Shown: in pieces, positions 37,169-46,947 of the stretch
Layout of the letters: each line of letters opens with the position of its first letter
Numbering within the stretch: the stretch's first letter is position 1
Source of the DNA: Mesorhizobium sp. J8
GTDB taxonomy: Bacteria > Pseudomonadota > Alphaproteobacteria > Rhizobiales > Rhizobiaceae
Length of the DNA: 64,000 bases
Reading direction: 5' to 3'
Assembly (NCBI RefSeq): GCF_016591715.1
Contig: NZ_AP024109.1
Span: 4,898,001-4,962,000, forward strand
Program-made: the position numbers and the translations under genes
The notes under the pieces: generated by a model
Database searches by the model: none
Told to the model about the DNA's origin: nothing
Seen by the model: only the letters and a program-made list of their open reading frames with translations

Positions 37169-37796
37169 TCAGCCGTGCTCATCGAGCAAATTCATGGCGA
37201 TCGCCATCCTTACCAGTTCCGGAAGGCTCCTGGCCTGCATCTTCGCCATGACGTTGGCGCGATGAATCTCGACAGTTCGCGGGTCGATGTTGAGATCATA
37301 GGCGATCGTCTTGTTGGCCAGTCCCGCGACCATGCCCGACGAGGACTTCACGTTCCCGGTCCGACAACTGCTCGAGCCGGGCTTGCAGTGCCGAAAGGTC
37401 ATCATCACTCTTGGCGGCTTCGTCGAAACTGCTTGCGGCTCGGCGGATTGCGTCGACCAGAACCTCGTCCTCGAATGGCTTTTCGATGAAATCGAAAGCA
37501 CCCGCTCTCATGGCGGCCACTGCCAAGGGTACATCGCCGCGACCTGTAATGACGATCGAGGGCATCATTGCCCCCATCTCCTCCAGACGCTCGAGGAGTT
37601 CGACGCCGCTCATGTCGGGCATGCCGAGATCGGTAACGAGGCATGCGTTGCCGTCGTCGGCGGCTGCAGCAAGGAAGCTTGTCGCTGAATCGTGAGCCCG
37701 CACGTTGAAACCCATCACGGTCAGCAGAAAGCCAAGAGACCTGCGTACAGGTTCCTCGTCGTCAACGATGTGGACCACATAGGTGTCAGTTTGCAT
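37169..37796 (-). pseudogene. fixJ: FixJ-type response regulator, +1 frameshift in the HTH domain
   Basis: The receiver domain is complete (residues 1-125: VHIVDDEE, phospho-acceptor Asp in VTDLGMPDMSG, Lys in FIEKPF). The frame continues to LSDREREVL and then shifts. The next frame gives SGMVAGLANKTIAYDLNIDPRTVEIHRANVMAKMQ, the LuxR-type helix-turn-helix of FixJ. Removing one base near 37340 restores a protein of about 208 aa, the normal FixJ length. As written, the product loses its DNA-binding helices. It overlaps fixL by 11 nt. In rhizobia FixJ activates fixK when FixL senses low oxygen. Confidence 0.85.
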
Positions 37797-39292
37797 CCGG
37801 CGCCTCTTCCGTTGCTATGGGCAGGGACAGCCGGAACGTCGCCCCGCCATTCCCGTTTCGGCGGGCTGCTATCTCACCACCGTGCGCTTCGACGATGCGC
37901 TTGGAGATTGAAAGCCCGATTCCCATACCGCTGGCCTTGGTGGTGACGAAAGGCTGGAACAGGTTGGCGGCAATGTCGTCCGAGATTCCCGGCCCCGTGT
38001 CGGCCACTTCGATGAGCATATGTCCGTCGTCTCGAGCGGTGCGGACGATCAACTCGCGGTTGGCGCTTTCACGCATCGCCTCCATGGCATTGCGTATCAA
38101 GTTAATCAAAACCTGCTGGATTTGCACCCGATCGACCAGGACCTCCTCGGTGTTCTGAGTGAATTCGAACACCGACCGCACGCCTTGCTCACGAGACCCC
38201 ACGAGCGCCAAAGCTCCAGCCTCCTCGATCAGCTTGTGCAAGTCTTCCGGCGACTTTTCGGTTTCGCCGCGCGTCACGAATTCGCGAAGATGGCGAATGA
38301 TGCCCCCGGCTCGAAGAGACTGTTTTGCTATCTCCTCGAGCGCCCCCCTCAACGGCTCGGCCGTCGTGTCGTCGAGATCCCTCAGCAAGCGCACGCAGCC
38401 TTGCGAATAGTTCGCGATGGCCGACAGGGGCTGATTGAGCTCGTGCGCCAGCGTCGAGGCCATTTCGCCAAGTTCGCTCAGACGGGCAAGCCGGGCCAGT
38501 TCGCTTTGGAGTTCCTGCAGGCGCGCTTCGGATTCTTGGCGTTCTGTCAGGTCTTGAATGAAGCCCGTGAAAAACCTTCCTGCGGCGGATCTGACCTCGC
38601 CGACCGACAGCTTCATGGGAAATGTTGATCCATCCTTCCTGCGCCCAACCACCACGCGGTCCACGCCGATGATGCGCTTCTCTCCGGTCGCCAGGTATCG
38701 CTGCATGTAACCGTCATGCTGGCTATGATACGGCTCCGGCATCAGCAGGCGGACATTGTGGTTCAAAACCTCCGCCTCAGTGTAGCCGAACTGACGAACG
38801 GCCGCTGCGCTGAAAGAGCTGATATGCCCGCTCTCGTCGATTACGACCGTTGCGTCGGGAACGGTATCCAGGATCGAGCGCAGGTGTGCTTCGCGCGACC
38901 TTAGCAGGGCTTCGGTCCTGTCAAGCGCACGGCTCGCGTGGTGCAGCATTTCTCCCATCCAGGCGATCGTTAGCCCAACAAGTCCAAATACGGCGGCTTG
39001 GAGCCAACTGACTTGATCGACTCCAGTGAAATAGACCGCCGAAACAAAGGAAAGGAGGAGCGCAACTAGGCCAGGACCGATGCCGCCGAGGATCGCCGTA
39101 ATCAAGATGGCCGGGATGAAAACTATGAAGGCAAGGCTGGTCCCCCAGGACGCTGCTCAATGCAAGTCGAACGGCGAACGCAACGGCTACCGCCGCTACC
39201 GCGAGCAAATATCCGTTCGTGCCTTCGAAGCGGCGTGAGAATGCAGCCTGAAGCAAGCGGCCCTGCATCCCAGGAATATCTCGCGCTGGCAT
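37786..39292 (-). CDS. fixL: FixL-type oxygen-sensing histidine kinase, frameshifted in the N-terminal membrane region
   Basis: The kinase part (to 37786) has a PAS domain with the FixL haem signature ([23 protein letters not shown], including the proximal His of the RxxHDxY-like helix), HisKA with the phospho-His in LAHELNQPL, and HATPase motifs ([27 protein letters not shown]). The N-terminal TM region starts at ATG 39292. Its frame breaks at a run of five C (39142-39146; five G on the coding strand). With four, the frame is continuous and the protein would be about 501 aa, as expected for FixL. An internal start at 39105 could still give the soluble sensor-kinase. Confidence 0.85.
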
Positions 39293-39621
39293 GGATCTCC
39301 CTTTCGAGCTAGGAAGCGCACCGCAAAAGCCGGCGTTTCAATACTCTTTGCCGAAATCGCGCGCACCCTATCGGTCGGGAGGGTAAGCGTGTTTGTCCGA
39401 TCGCAAGGATAATCCACCGCGCGCCGACCGCAAGCATCGCTCTGTCGTGCAGTTTGCCCTGGCCTCAGGGCTGAGAAGCATGGCAGTCGCTTCCGGTTCG
39501 CGAAGGTGGCAATGAAACTGAGACAAGGCCTACGTTGAGCCGAAGCCAGGCGAAGGGTTCTCAGCTCACCGAATCCCGCGCCGACGTGAGCCTTGCGGCC
39601 TCCATCGAATTGCTCTGGGAC
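39293..39621. other. Gap upstream of fixL
   Basis: No gene and no FNR-type site recognised here. Confidence 0.4.
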
Positions 39622-40116
39622 CTAATAGGGTTTGTCTCTGATGCGAAGCATGTAGAGAAGCCGAGACACCAGTAGCTCGCCGACCCAGAAGGCCGCAACC
39701 CCGATCAGAACGTCCAAAGCCGAAAGGTCGGCAAGGCCTCTGACAAGGACGAGGGGCAAAAGGGATTCGGGAACCTGATCGAGACCCGGTGCTTCAGCGC
39801 TCGAAGCCAATCGGAGCCGACGCTTGAGAAAGCTAGACAGCATGTCGCCCGCCATGGCGGCGAGCCCGATTAACGTCCCGGTTGATACACCGAGCCCCAC
39901 GACGGCTCCGCCGATGGCGGCCGTCAGGATCGCCAGAGCGCATCCTCGAAGGGTCTTTGACTGGCCGAGCAGTGGCTGCCCATCCCAGAAACGCCAACCG
40001 CCGTCGATCGGCCATGCGAGCCAGTTACCGAGTATCCTCTTGGCGATCACCGGCACGCCGTTCGCAAGAGCCAGCAGGACGAGGCACTGGAAAATCCGCC
40101 AGAAGTGAACGTGCAC
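39622..40116 (-). CDS. CDP-archaeol synthase-like membrane protein
   Basis: 164 aa from GTG 40116 (GAGGG 7 nt upstream; a TTG at 40122 is the alternative). Four or five hydrophobic helices carry the family pattern NGVPVIAKRILG, IDGGWRFWDGQPLLGQSKTLRG, GDMLSSFLKRRL and GLDQVPESLLP. This is the CarS/DUF46-like group related to phosphatidate cytidylyltransferases. CTP-dependent activation of a lipid is the archaeal reaction; the bacterial role is not known. No obvious operon partners. Confidence 0.75.
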   Translation of the reverse strand: MHVHFWRIFQCLVLLALANGVPVIAKRILGNWLAWPIDGGWRFWDGQPLLGQSKTLRGCALAILTAAIGGAVVGLGVSTGTLIGLAAMAGDMLSSFLKRRLRLASSAEAPGLDQVPESLLPLVLVRGLADLSALDVLIGVAAFWVGELLVSRLLYMLRIRDKPY

Positions 40117-40259
40117 GTGCAAACCCTCGTATCGAAGGGAGCTTAGGGAAGGCCTATTCCACTATAGCGATCAGGACGTCGCATTGGTCGATCGTTTCTG
40201 TAAAGCTCGATGAGTTGCACAACCGTCCTCGCCGACGAGGCATTGCGCGAAGAAGGGCG

Positions 40260-40982
40260 TTAGCCCGGTTGCGAGACGCCGGCGATGGTCGATTGTCGCC
40301 GGTCGTCCGTAAGCCGACCATCCACCAATTGGATAATGCGGTCGCATTGGGCCGCAAGATCATGGTTGTGCGTAACAACCAGGAAGGTCGTTCCTTGTTC
40401 ACGGTTAAAACGCCGCATCAATTCGAACACGCTCTGGGCCGAGGCCGTGTCGAGGTTCCCGGTAGGCTCATCGGCCAGAACCAGAAGCGGATTCATGGCC
40501 AATGCGCGGGCGACCGCGATGCGCTGCTGTTGTCCACCCGACATGTTCATCGCGCGGGTATCACGCCAGTTGCCCAAGCCGACCTGATCCAGCAATTGAT
40601 CAGCACGCTCCTCCATTTGAGCATCCGGCCGGCCGCGGTCGACGAGCATTGGCATAATCACATTCTCGCGGGCCGTGAAAGCCGAGATGAGGTGGTGGTA
40701 CTGGAACACAAAGCCGATCGAATGCCCGCGCAGCCTGGTCAGCGCTGTTTCCTCAAGCGACGTCGTATCCTCGCCGCCGATCGACAATCGGCCCGACGTC
40801 GGGCGATCGAGCAGCCCAACGATGTTGAGGAGGGTGCTCTTGCCGCAACCGGACGGGCCCATCAGCGCCACGAATTCGCCTGTCCTCATCGTCAGGTCGA
40901 TGCCATGCAACACTTCGGTCTCGACCGGGGTGCCGACGTTGTAGGATTTGCGAATACCTTCGAGGATCAAAAGATCAGCCAC
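40260..40982 (-). CDS. ABC transporter ATP-binding protein (MacB/LolD type)
   Basis: 240 aa from GTG 40982, which overlaps the permease stop by 8 nt (GTGGCTGA). Walker [11 protein letters not shown]-loop region [13 protein letters not shown], signature [15 protein letters not shown], Walker [12 protein letters not shown] and the VTHN switch are visible. It is the last gene of an adaptor-permease-ATPase set, the reverse order of the set at 8657-12944. Confidence 0.9.
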   Translation of the reverse strand: MADLLILEGIRKSYNVGTPVETEVLHGIDLTMRTGEFVALMGPSGCGKSTLLNIVGLLDRPTSGRLSIGGEDTTSLEETALTRLRGHSIGFVFQYHHLISAFTARENVIMPMLVDRGRPDAQMEERADQLLDQVGLGNWRDTRAMNMSGGQQQRIAVARALAMNPLLVLADEPTGNLDTASAQSVFELMRRFNREQGTTFLVVTHNHDLAAQCDRIIQLVDGRLTDDRRQSTIAGVSQPG

Positions 40983-42201
40983 GGATCGCCTCCACGGGAT
41001 CAAGCCTGGCGGCACGAAGAGCGGGGACCATCCCAGCAAGCACTCCGGTAAGGGTGGCCAACAGCGCCGAGAGCGCGAAGAGACTTGGGTCTATGAGCAG
41101 CGGAAAGAGGGCATCTCCATTCGGTTGGCGGGCGAAGCGATACCAGGCGAACAGTGCGGCACCGCCCAGCACGCAGCCGAGCAGCGAGCCCAGGAAACCC
41201 AGCACGCCGCCTTGAATAAGAAAGACCCGCAATATCTTGCCGCGCGAGCTGCCCATTGCTCGCAGAATACCGATATCCTTGGATCGCTGCAGAACGGAAA
41301 CCACAAGAACGGCCGCTATTCCAAAGGCCACGGACAAACCGACGAAAGAGCGTATCAGCAGACTGGAAAGAGTCTGGGCCCACAGCGCTGTAAAGAACTG
41401 CGCATTGGTAACAATCCAGCTTTCCGCCTTCACCGGAAGCGTCGCGCTGATGTCGTGCGCGATAACTTCAGCCGCGTAGACGTCCGTGACGGTCATGTCG
41501 ATGTCAGTGACGCCCCCAATCAGCTTGAGAAGACTTTGCGCAGTCCGCAGCTGGACATAGGTGTTGCGTTCGTTGACGCCGCGATTGCCAAGATCGAAAA
41601 TTCCGCGGATGGTCAGCACGCGGCTTCCGCCTTTGCCGCCGGCCACGTTGACTTTGTCGCCGACCGTGACGCCGAGATCGTTGGCAAGGTCCAGGCCCAC
41701 AAGGATATCGTCGGCCTCCAGCCGGGGCTCTCCGGCAATGATATAATCAGGCAGGCGTACGATGCGGAAGTAATCGTCAGCCTCTATTCCCACTATGCCG
41801 ACGCTGCGGCTGACGTCGCCCCGCACGGCCAGCGCCGAGCCTGAAATCGAAGGTGTCGCAACGACGACGTCCGGCCGCGCTTGCATCCTCGCGCGTATCG
41901 TCTGCCATTGATCGAGCGCCAAAACACGCTGGGTCGGGCGCTGAACGATGGGTGCTTCGACGACGCCGTCGCGCTGTCGAAGCGGCCGGGCAATTTCGTC
42001 GGGCGGCTGCAGCTGGATATGGGGCTGCGAGCTCAGGACGCGGTTGGTGAAATTGGTTTGCACACTGGTCAGCATCGCCGACATGAAGACGATCACGCCG
42101 ACGCCGATGGCTATTCCAACCAGGATGAAGCCGGTCTGCATGCGTCCCTCGCCCAGAAAGCGGAGCGCCGCGATCCAGCCAAATGTCAGCCAGCGTCTCA
42201 T
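40975..42201 (-). CDS. MacB-like/FtsX ABC transporter permease
   Basis: 408 aa with an N-terminal TM helix (about 18-42), a periplasmic domain (about 45-285) and three C-terminal helices around the FtsX signature ([36 protein letters not shown]). This is the usual four-helix LolE/MacB permease form and shorter than the 788-aa permease at 9385. It overlaps the ATPase gene by 8 nt and the adaptor gene by 4 nt. Confidence 0.9.
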   Translation of the reverse strand: MRRWLTFGWIAALRFLGEGRMQTGFILVGIAIGVGVIVFMSAMLTSVQTNFTNRVLSSQPHIQLQPPDEIARPLRQRDGVVEAPIVQRPTQRVLALDQWQTIRARMQARPDVVVATPSISGSALAVRGDVSRSVGIVGIEADDYFRIVRLPDYIIAGEPRLEADDILVGLDLANDLGVTVGDKVNVAGGKGGSRVLTIRGIFDLGNRGVNERNTYVQLRTAQSLLKLIGGVTDIDMTVTDVYAAEVIAHDISATLPVKAESWIVTNAQFFTALWAQTLSSLLIRSFVGLSVAFGIAAVLVVSVLQRSKDIGILRAMGSSRGKILRVFLIQGGVLGFLGSLLGCVLGGAALFAWYRFARQPNGDALFPLLIDPSLFALSALLATLTGVLAGMVPALRAARLDPVEAIRG

Positions 42202-43481
42202 GAGTTTACCGGCCGGATTCGCTGCCCCGCTCTGACCCCCGCCGCGACCGGAACAACAAGGTCACCCTGCGCCAGGCCATCGAGGATCTCGACCTGGTCG
42301 GCCGCGCGTAATCCTAATCGCACTCGCTGCTCGCGCACCCTGCCATCCCGATAAGCCAAAACCCAGGGTGCAGCGGAAGTCGAGTCATGGACGACACGGG
42401 CCGGAACGATCAAGGTCGACTGTCTGCGGGCGACCGCAATGTCGACGGAGACCGTCATGTCCTGGCGCAGATAGGGCGGCGGATTTGCCACCGTGAGCTT
42501 CACCTCGACGGATGCGCGGGTAATGTCCACGGACGGATTTATATATGTCAGCTCGGCATCGAAGAGCTTGTCCGGATAGGCATCGGCGGAGGCTCGCGCG
42601 GCTTGGCCCAGTTGAAGCAGGCCGAGGTTCTTCTCGTCGATCTGCAGCACCAGTTGTATATCCCCGCTTGGCGCCAGAACGAGCAGTGCCGCCCCTGGCT
42701 GGACTACAGCTCCGCGTTCGACGTTGCGCGTAATGAGTATCCCATCGCGAGGGGATTTTATCGTGGCGTAGTCGAGACGCGCCTTGGCCGTGGCGAGGCT
42801 GGCGTTGGCCTGATTGAGGGCGGTCTGCGCCATCACATAGTCACTTCCGCCGGGTTGCGACGTGTAGACCTGTAGTTCGGCCGTGCGAACTTGCGTTTGC
42901 GCGATCTCGAAGTTCTTGGTGGCCTCATCGAGGGCCTGCTTCGTGCCGAAACCGGACCTGAACAGATCTTCCGCACGCTGATAGGCAGCGCGAGCGTCGA
43001 CGAGATTGGCTTCGGCCTGTTTTTGTCCCTGCTCGGCCGCCGGCAGCGTCAGCTCGCGCATCTGGCGGATTCGTGCTTCGGCCTCCGCCACCGTGCCTTC
43101 GGCTGAGACCACCGCCGCATTCAGTTCACTGGGCTCGAGCACGACAAGCGGTTGGCCTTCCTTGACCGACTGGCCCTCGCCGACGAGCACGTCCTGAACC
43201 GTGCCGGTGATCTGACTCCCAATGTTCACGCGATACGGGGATTCCACATGGCCGCTTGCGACCACGGTTTTCACCAGGTCGCCGTGCACGACCGGATACA
43301 CGACAACCGCCGGGCCGATAAGCCAACGGGCAAGGAGCCCTGCCGAGACGAGTGCCGCCGCCAAGACCACGGCGACAACCCATTTGTTGGCCGATAAGAA
43401 GGGTAGAAAGCTGCGCCCTCCTGGTCCAACTGCCCGGGGGTTGAACTGCGTGTTTGTCTGCAGCATCGCCGTCTCATCCAA
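42198..43481 (-). CDS. RND/ABC-type periplasmic adaptor (HlyD/MacA-like)
   Basis: 427 aa. A membrane anchor (about 30-50) precedes lipoyl-like halves (NIGSQITGTVQDVLVGEGQSVKEGQPLVVL and YATIKSPRDGILI), a helical hairpin (about 115-215) and beta-barrel/MP domains. The start is ATG 43481 or 43466. It is the first gene of the exporter operon and overlaps the permease by 4 nt. A weak FNR-type site lies about 47 nt upstream of 43481. No outer-membrane channel gene is adjacent. Confidence 0.88.
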   Translation of the reverse strand: MDETAMLQTNTQFNPRAVGPGGRSFLPFLSANKWVVAVVLAAALVSAGLLARWLIGPAVVVYPVVHGDLVKTVVASGHVESPYRVNIGSQITGTVQDVLVGEGQSVKEGQPLVVLEPSELNAAVVSAEGTVAEAEARIRQMRELTLPAAEQGQKQAEANLVDARAAYQRAEDLFRSGFGTKQALDEATKNFEIAQTQVRTAELQVYTSQPGGSDYVMAQTALNQANASLATAKARLDYATIKSPRDGILITRNVERGAVVQPGAALLVLAPSGDIQLVLQIDEKNLGLLQLGQAARASADAYPDKLFDAELTYINPSVDITRASVEVKLTVANPPPYLRQDMTVSVDIAVARRQSTLIVPARVVHDSTSAAPWVLAYRDGRVREQRVRLGLRAADQVEILDGLAQGDLVVPVAAGVRAGQRIRPVNS

Positions 43482-43521
43482 CTATTTCGCTGAATGCTAG
43501 GCCGAGGCCGCGTCGGACGTT

Positions 43522-43535
43522 TTGCGTCAGATCAA
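43522..43535. promoter_or_regulatory. Imperfect FNR-type site between adaptor and cupredoxin genes
   Basis: TTGCGTCAGATCAA, one half-site mismatch; about 47 nt from ATG 43481 and 159 nt from the cupredoxin start. Confidence 0.38.
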
Positions 43536-43687
43536 TTGTCCTAAGGTTCAAGTTTCTAGCACCGCGCTCAAACGCGGCGCAACCGTCAGCGTCCTGTCAG
43601 GCTGTGATTGCTAGTCACCGCTCGCGACCGATCCTGTTTCAAGCAGCCCGCCAACCGAGGTCGCCGGATGGCGGTCAGGAGAACCCT

Positions 43688-44164
43688 ATGCAGTTTTTGA
43701 GAATTGGACTGGCATTGACCGCGCTGGCAGTTGCAGCGCCAGCATTCGCGGATTCAACGGTCAACGTCAAATTGTGGGACAAGAATGGCGATATGAACCC
43801 GGATGCTAAGATGGGGATGGGCATGCCCGCCAATATGAGCATGGCGACAATGAAGGTTCAGCTCGACAAGAACGTGGTGCCGGCTGGCAAGGTGACCTTC
43901 AATGTGACCAACACCTCGAAGGCCACGGTCCACGAAATGATCGTTGTGCCCGTGGCGGATCCCAAAAAGACGACGCTTCCATATGTTTCGAATGAGAATC
44001 GTGTCGATGAGGATGCGGCGGGCCATCTGGGCGAAGTTTCAGAACTCGATCCAGGCAATTCGGGTTCACTTTCTCTCGACCTCAAGCCGGGCTTCTACGC
44101 GGTGTTCTGCAACATCCCAGATCATTTTATGAACGGCATGTGGGCCACCATCAAAGTCCAGTAA
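43688..44164 (+). CDS. Exported cupredoxin-like copper protein
   Basis: 158 aa with a signal peptide (ends AFA-DST). The cupredoxin core shows FNVTNTSKATVHEMIVV (His ligand) and the C-terminal loop YAVFCNIPDHFMNGMW with Cys, His and Met ligands. The first part is Met-rich (MGMGMPANMSMATM), a feature of copper-handling proteins. It may carry electrons or bind copper in the periplasm. No operon partner. Confidence 0.85.
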   Translation: MQFLRIGLALTALAVAAPAFADSTVNVKLWDKNGDMNPDAKMGMGMPANMSMATMKVQLDKNVVPAGKVTFNVTNTSKATVHEMIVVPVADPKKTTLPYVSNENRVDEDAAGHLGEVSELDPGNSGSLSLDLKPGFYAVFCNIPDHFMNGMWATIKVQ

Positions 44165-44175
44165 GACGGCACAAA

Positions 44176-44204
44176 GCACGCCCGGCGACAAAGCCGCGGC
44201 GTGC
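44176..44204 (+). terminator. GC-rich hairpin after the cupredoxin gene
   Basis: GCACGCCCGGC pairs with GCCGCGGCGTGC (one bulged C, loop GACAAA) 12 nt after the stop. There is no clear U-tail, so termination is possible but not certain. Confidence 0.4.
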
Positions 44205-44329
44205 ACGCCTCGAAGACTGCGGGCGCTCGCCGCCACTGCCCAAAGGTTGCGATCAGATCACCGCCGCGACCGCTCGAACGAAACCGACGGCTCATCAACG
44301 CAATCGAGTCGATCGAGGCCGTCGGCCGG

Positions 44330-44734
44330 TCAGGCGGTTTGTATGGCGCTTTTGATCGACATCATGGAATGCTTGATGAAGTCCTTGGCAATTTCGCCCA
44401 CGAGTTTGGCGTTCAACGGCGGCTGATAATGTCTTCTCAGTTCGCCAAGCGTGCGCGGATCGGCGATGACCAGGATATGCGCGCAGTCTTTTTGATGCGC
44501 CTTTTCATTGAGATAGGCCGCGACCGATCCCGCAAAATCATCTTCACGCAAGCGCGACTCGTCCGGGTTCGCGGTTGAACTGCGGTGCCTGCCGCCGGAT
44601 CCGGCGTGAGCGATTTCAAGGATAGGATCCTCGATTTCAACTAGATCGATATGCGGTTGGTGGCCCTTGCTCTGGAACAGCCGCAGGTTCTCGCCATCGG
44701 TTATCGCGACGAGGGTGTCGTTGTTCAGGATCAT
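44330..44734 (-). CDS. 'Host attachment' / bacterial aeRF1-like domain protein
   Basis: 134 aa, ATG 44734 with a GGAGAG site. The pattern (NDTLVAITDGENLRLFQSKG... FAGSVAAYLNEKAHQKDCAHILVIADPRTLGELRRHY ... LVGEIAKDFIKHS) matches the AtsE/'host attachment' family, which is related to archaeal-eukaryotic release factor domains and occurs near stress genes. The function in bacteria is unclear. An FNR-type site lies 96.5 nt upstream. Confidence 0.82.
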   Translation of the reverse strand: MILNNDTLVAITDGENLRLFQSKGHQPHIDLVEIEDPILEIAHAGSGGRHRSSTANPDESRLREDDFAGSVAAYLNEKAHQKDCAHILVIADPRTLGELRRHYQPPLNAKLVGEIAKDFIKHSMMSIKSAIQTA

Positions 44735-44823
44735 ATAATCTCTCCGACATCGGATCAGCCGGGCAGGCGTCCACGACTATGTTGCTATCGTCAGCAGGTA
44801 ACACCGGAACAAGGTGCACAGCA

Positions 44824-44837
44824 TTGACCGCAATCAA
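44824..44837. promoter_or_regulatory. FNR/FixK-type site upstream of the host-attachment-like gene
   Basis: Perfect TTGACCGCAATCAA, centre 96.5 nt before ATG 44734. Confidence 0.7.
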
Positions 44838-44890
44838 AATCGACTGCGCTTTGACTGGGTCCTTCATAGAGAAGGCGTTCAACCGCTGAG

Positions 44891-45187
44891 CTAATTCGGG
44901 CAGAAGGCGGAATGCAGCGCCTCGATCACCGTGAGCACCTCCGGCCGCGTGATCCGATAGTAGACCGTTGTCCCTTCCCGACGGGCTTCAACCAACCCAT
45001 CAGCCCTTAGCCGCATGAGTTGTTGCGACATCGGCACCTGGTCGATGTCGAGCAATTCGCGCAACTCGCCGACGGAGCGCTCCTCGTTGCCGAGCGCGCA
45101 CAGCACGAGCAGACGCTGCGGGTGGGACAGGCTCCGGAGCAGTTCCGCTGCTTTGTCCGAGGCCGGGATCATATCTCTTACATTCAT
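44891..45187 (-). CDS. ArsR-family repressor, BigR/SqrR-like
   Basis: 98 aa from ATG 45187; the longer frame upstream has no conserved sequence. It is a winged helix-turn-helix (ELLRSLSHPQRLLVLCALGNEERSVGELRELL... YYRI). Two cysteines, in LLVLCALG and near the C-terminus in HSAFCPN, sit where the sulfide/persulfide sensors BigR and SqrR carry their redox pair. It is divergent from the SQR gene, so it is probably the sulfide-responsive repressor of that operon. Confidence 0.82.
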   Translation of the reverse strand: MNVRDMIPASDKAAELLRSLSHPQRLLVLCALGNEERSVGELRELLDIDQVPMSQQLMRLRADGLVEARREGTTVYYRITRPEVLTVIEALHSAFCPN

Positions 45188-45213
45188 ATTCTTGAATTTA
45201 AAATCTTTGAATG
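45181..45213. promoter_or_regulatory. Candidate BigR/SqrR operator
   Basis: The perfect 10-bp palindrome ATTCTTGAAT (45188-45197) lies inside a larger inverted pair CATTCA...TGAATG (45181-45186 and 45208-45213), overlapping the repressor's start codon. AT-rich ATTC/GAAT repeats are the kind of operator reported for BigR-type repressors. Confidence 0.55.
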
Positions 45214-45276
45214 TTATCTGCAAGGCCACGGGCCGTGGCGCCGCCACCTTACATCGGAGCCGCCCTGTTTGGGAAT

Positions 45277-45290
45277 TTGAGCCTGATCAA
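45277..45290. promoter_or_regulatory. FNR/FixK-type site upstream of sqr
   Basis: Perfect TTGAGCCTGATCAA, centre 58.5 nt before the GTG at 45342. Confidence 0.75.
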
Positions 45291-45341
45291 GGCGACCGCG
45301 TGCTCCGGGCGCATGATCGTATGCAAACTGGAGGACGTATC

Positions 45342-46634
45342 GTGTCCCATATCGTTGTTCTCGGAGCAGGCCTTGGCGGAACGATCATGGCCTATGAGAT
45401 GCGCGACAAGCTGTCTGCCTACGACCGGCTGACGGTCGTCACGCTGGGCACGTCATATTCCTTTGTGCCTTCCAATCCGTGGGTGGCCGTCGGGTGGCGG
45501 GAGCGTGACGACGTCACTGTGGATCTGGCGGATACCTTCAAGCGGCGCGGTATCACCCTGCGTCCCGAAGGCGCGAAAAAGGTGCATCCGAAGGAAAACC
45601 GGATCGAGCTCAATGACGGCTCCTTCGTCGACTACGACTATCTGATCATCGCGACCGGCCCCGATCTTGCCTTCGACGAGGTGCGGGGGCTTGGGCCTGA
45701 CGGCCATACACAGTCCGTCTGTCATATCGACCATGCCGTCGCCACGCGGGCACGGTTTGACGAACTGGTCCGAACGCCCGGGCCGGTCATCATAGGCGCC
45801 GTACAAGGTGCCTCTTGCTACGGCTCGGCCTACGAATTCGCCTTCATTCTCGATACCGCGCTGCGCAAGGCCAAGGTGCGCGATCAGGTGCCCATGACCT
45901 TCGTAACGCCGGAGCCCTATATCGGCCATCTCGGACTCGACGGGGTCGGCGACACCAAAGGCCTGCTCGAGAGCGCCATGCGCGAGCGCCACATCAAGTG
46001 GATAACCAACGCCAAGGTGACTTCGGTCGAAGCCGATGTGATGCATGTCGAGGAAGTCAATGACGACGGCACGGCCAAAGCCGAACACGCCCTGCCTTTC
46101 GCCTTCTCCGTGATGCTGCCGGCCTTCCGCGGCGTTCCGGCGGTGATGGGCGTCGAGGGGCTTGTCAATCCGCGCGGCTTCGTGACCATCGACAAGCACC
46201 AGCGCAACCAGTCCCATCCGAACATCTTCGCGATCGGCGTCTGCGTCGCCATTCCGCCAGTGGGCAAGACTCCGCTGCCGGTCGGCGTTCCAAAGACCGG
46301 CTTCATGATTGAATCCATGGTGACGGCGGCGGCCGAGAACGTTGCCGCATTGCTACGCGGCGAGGAGCCCAGGGCCGTCGCCACATGGAACGCCGTCTGT
46401 CTCGCCGACTTCGGTGACGAGGGCATCGCCTTCGTGGCGCAACCCCAAATCCCGCCGCGCAACGTCAACTGGTCATCGCAGGGCAAATGGGTCCACGCGG
46501 CCAAGGTCGGCTTCGAGAAATACTTCCTCCACAAGGTCCGGCAGGGAAAGAGCGAGACCTTCTACGAAGGGCTGGCGCTCGACATGCTGGGCATCAAGAA
46601 ACTCAAGGCAATCCACATTGAGCCGGCCGAATAG
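45342..46634 (+). CDS. sqr: Sulfide:quinone oxidoreductase
   Basis: 430 aa from GTG 45342, which has a GGAGG site; the upstream frame starts elsewhere but is not conserved. This membrane-associated flavoprotein oxidises sulfide and passes electrons to quinone. The Rossmann motif VLGAGLGGTIMA opens the protein, and three cysteines expected for SQR/FCSD are seen: SVCHIDHA, GASCYGSAYEF and IGVCVAIPP. The C-terminal KVGFEKYFLHKVRQG segment anchors it to the membrane. It is followed by a DUF2892 protein, an RND adaptor and an RND pump in the same direction. Confidence 0.93.
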   Translation: MSHIVVLGAGLGGTIMAYEMRDKLSAYDRLTVVTLGTSYSFVPSNPWVAVGWRERDDVTVDLADTFKRRGITLRPEGAKKVHPKENRIELNDGSFVDYDYLIIATGPDLAFDEVRGLGPDGHTQSVCHIDHAVATRARFDELVRTPGPVIIGAVQGASCYGSAYEFAFILDTALRKAKVRDQVPMTFVTPEPYIGHLGLDGVGDTKGLLESAMRERHIKWITNAKVTSVEADVMHVEEVNDDGTAKAEHALPFAFSVMLPAFRGVPAVMGVEGLVNPRGFVTIDKHQRNQSHPNIFAIGVCVAIPPVGKTPLPVGVPKTGFMIESMVTAAAENVAALLRGEEPRAVATWNAVCLADFGDEGIAFVAQPQIPPRNVNWSSQGKWVHAAKVGFEKYFLHKVRQGKSETFYEGLALDMLGIKKLKAIHIEPAE

Positions 46635-46656
46635 GCGGCTCGCACCTCAGGAGAAC

Positions 46657-46866
46657 ATGAAAATGACCATCGACAAGGCCGTGCTGATGTTTGCGGGGTT
46701 CCTCGTGCTGATCTCGTTGGCGCTCGGCATCTACCATTCGCACTACTGGTTCCTGCTGACCGCCTTCGCCGGACTGAACATGGTCCAGGCCTCCATCACC
46801 GGCTTCTGCCCCGCGGCGATCGCGTTCAAGAAACTGGGCTGCAAAGCAGGTGTCGCGTTCAAGTAG
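46657..46866 (+). CDS. DUF2892 (YgaP-like) small membrane protein
   Basis: 69 aa, ATG 46657 with an AGGAG site, 22 nt after sqr. Two TM helices with the family end FCPAAIAFKKLGCKAG, including a CP motif in the loop. Proteins of this type occur alone or fused to rhodanese domains (YgaP) in sulfur-handling operons. The role here is probably linked to sulfide or sulfane sulfur. Confidence 0.85.
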   Translation: MKMTIDKAVLMFAGFLVLISLALGIYHSHYWFLLTAFAGLNMVQASITGFCPAAIAFKKLGCKAGVAFK

Positions 46867-46947
46867 CAGCACGCTCCCAGAAAACATCAAGAACCGGGAA
46901 GGTTTGCCACGCCTCCTGGACAATTTCAACCGACCGGGACCAGCGCA

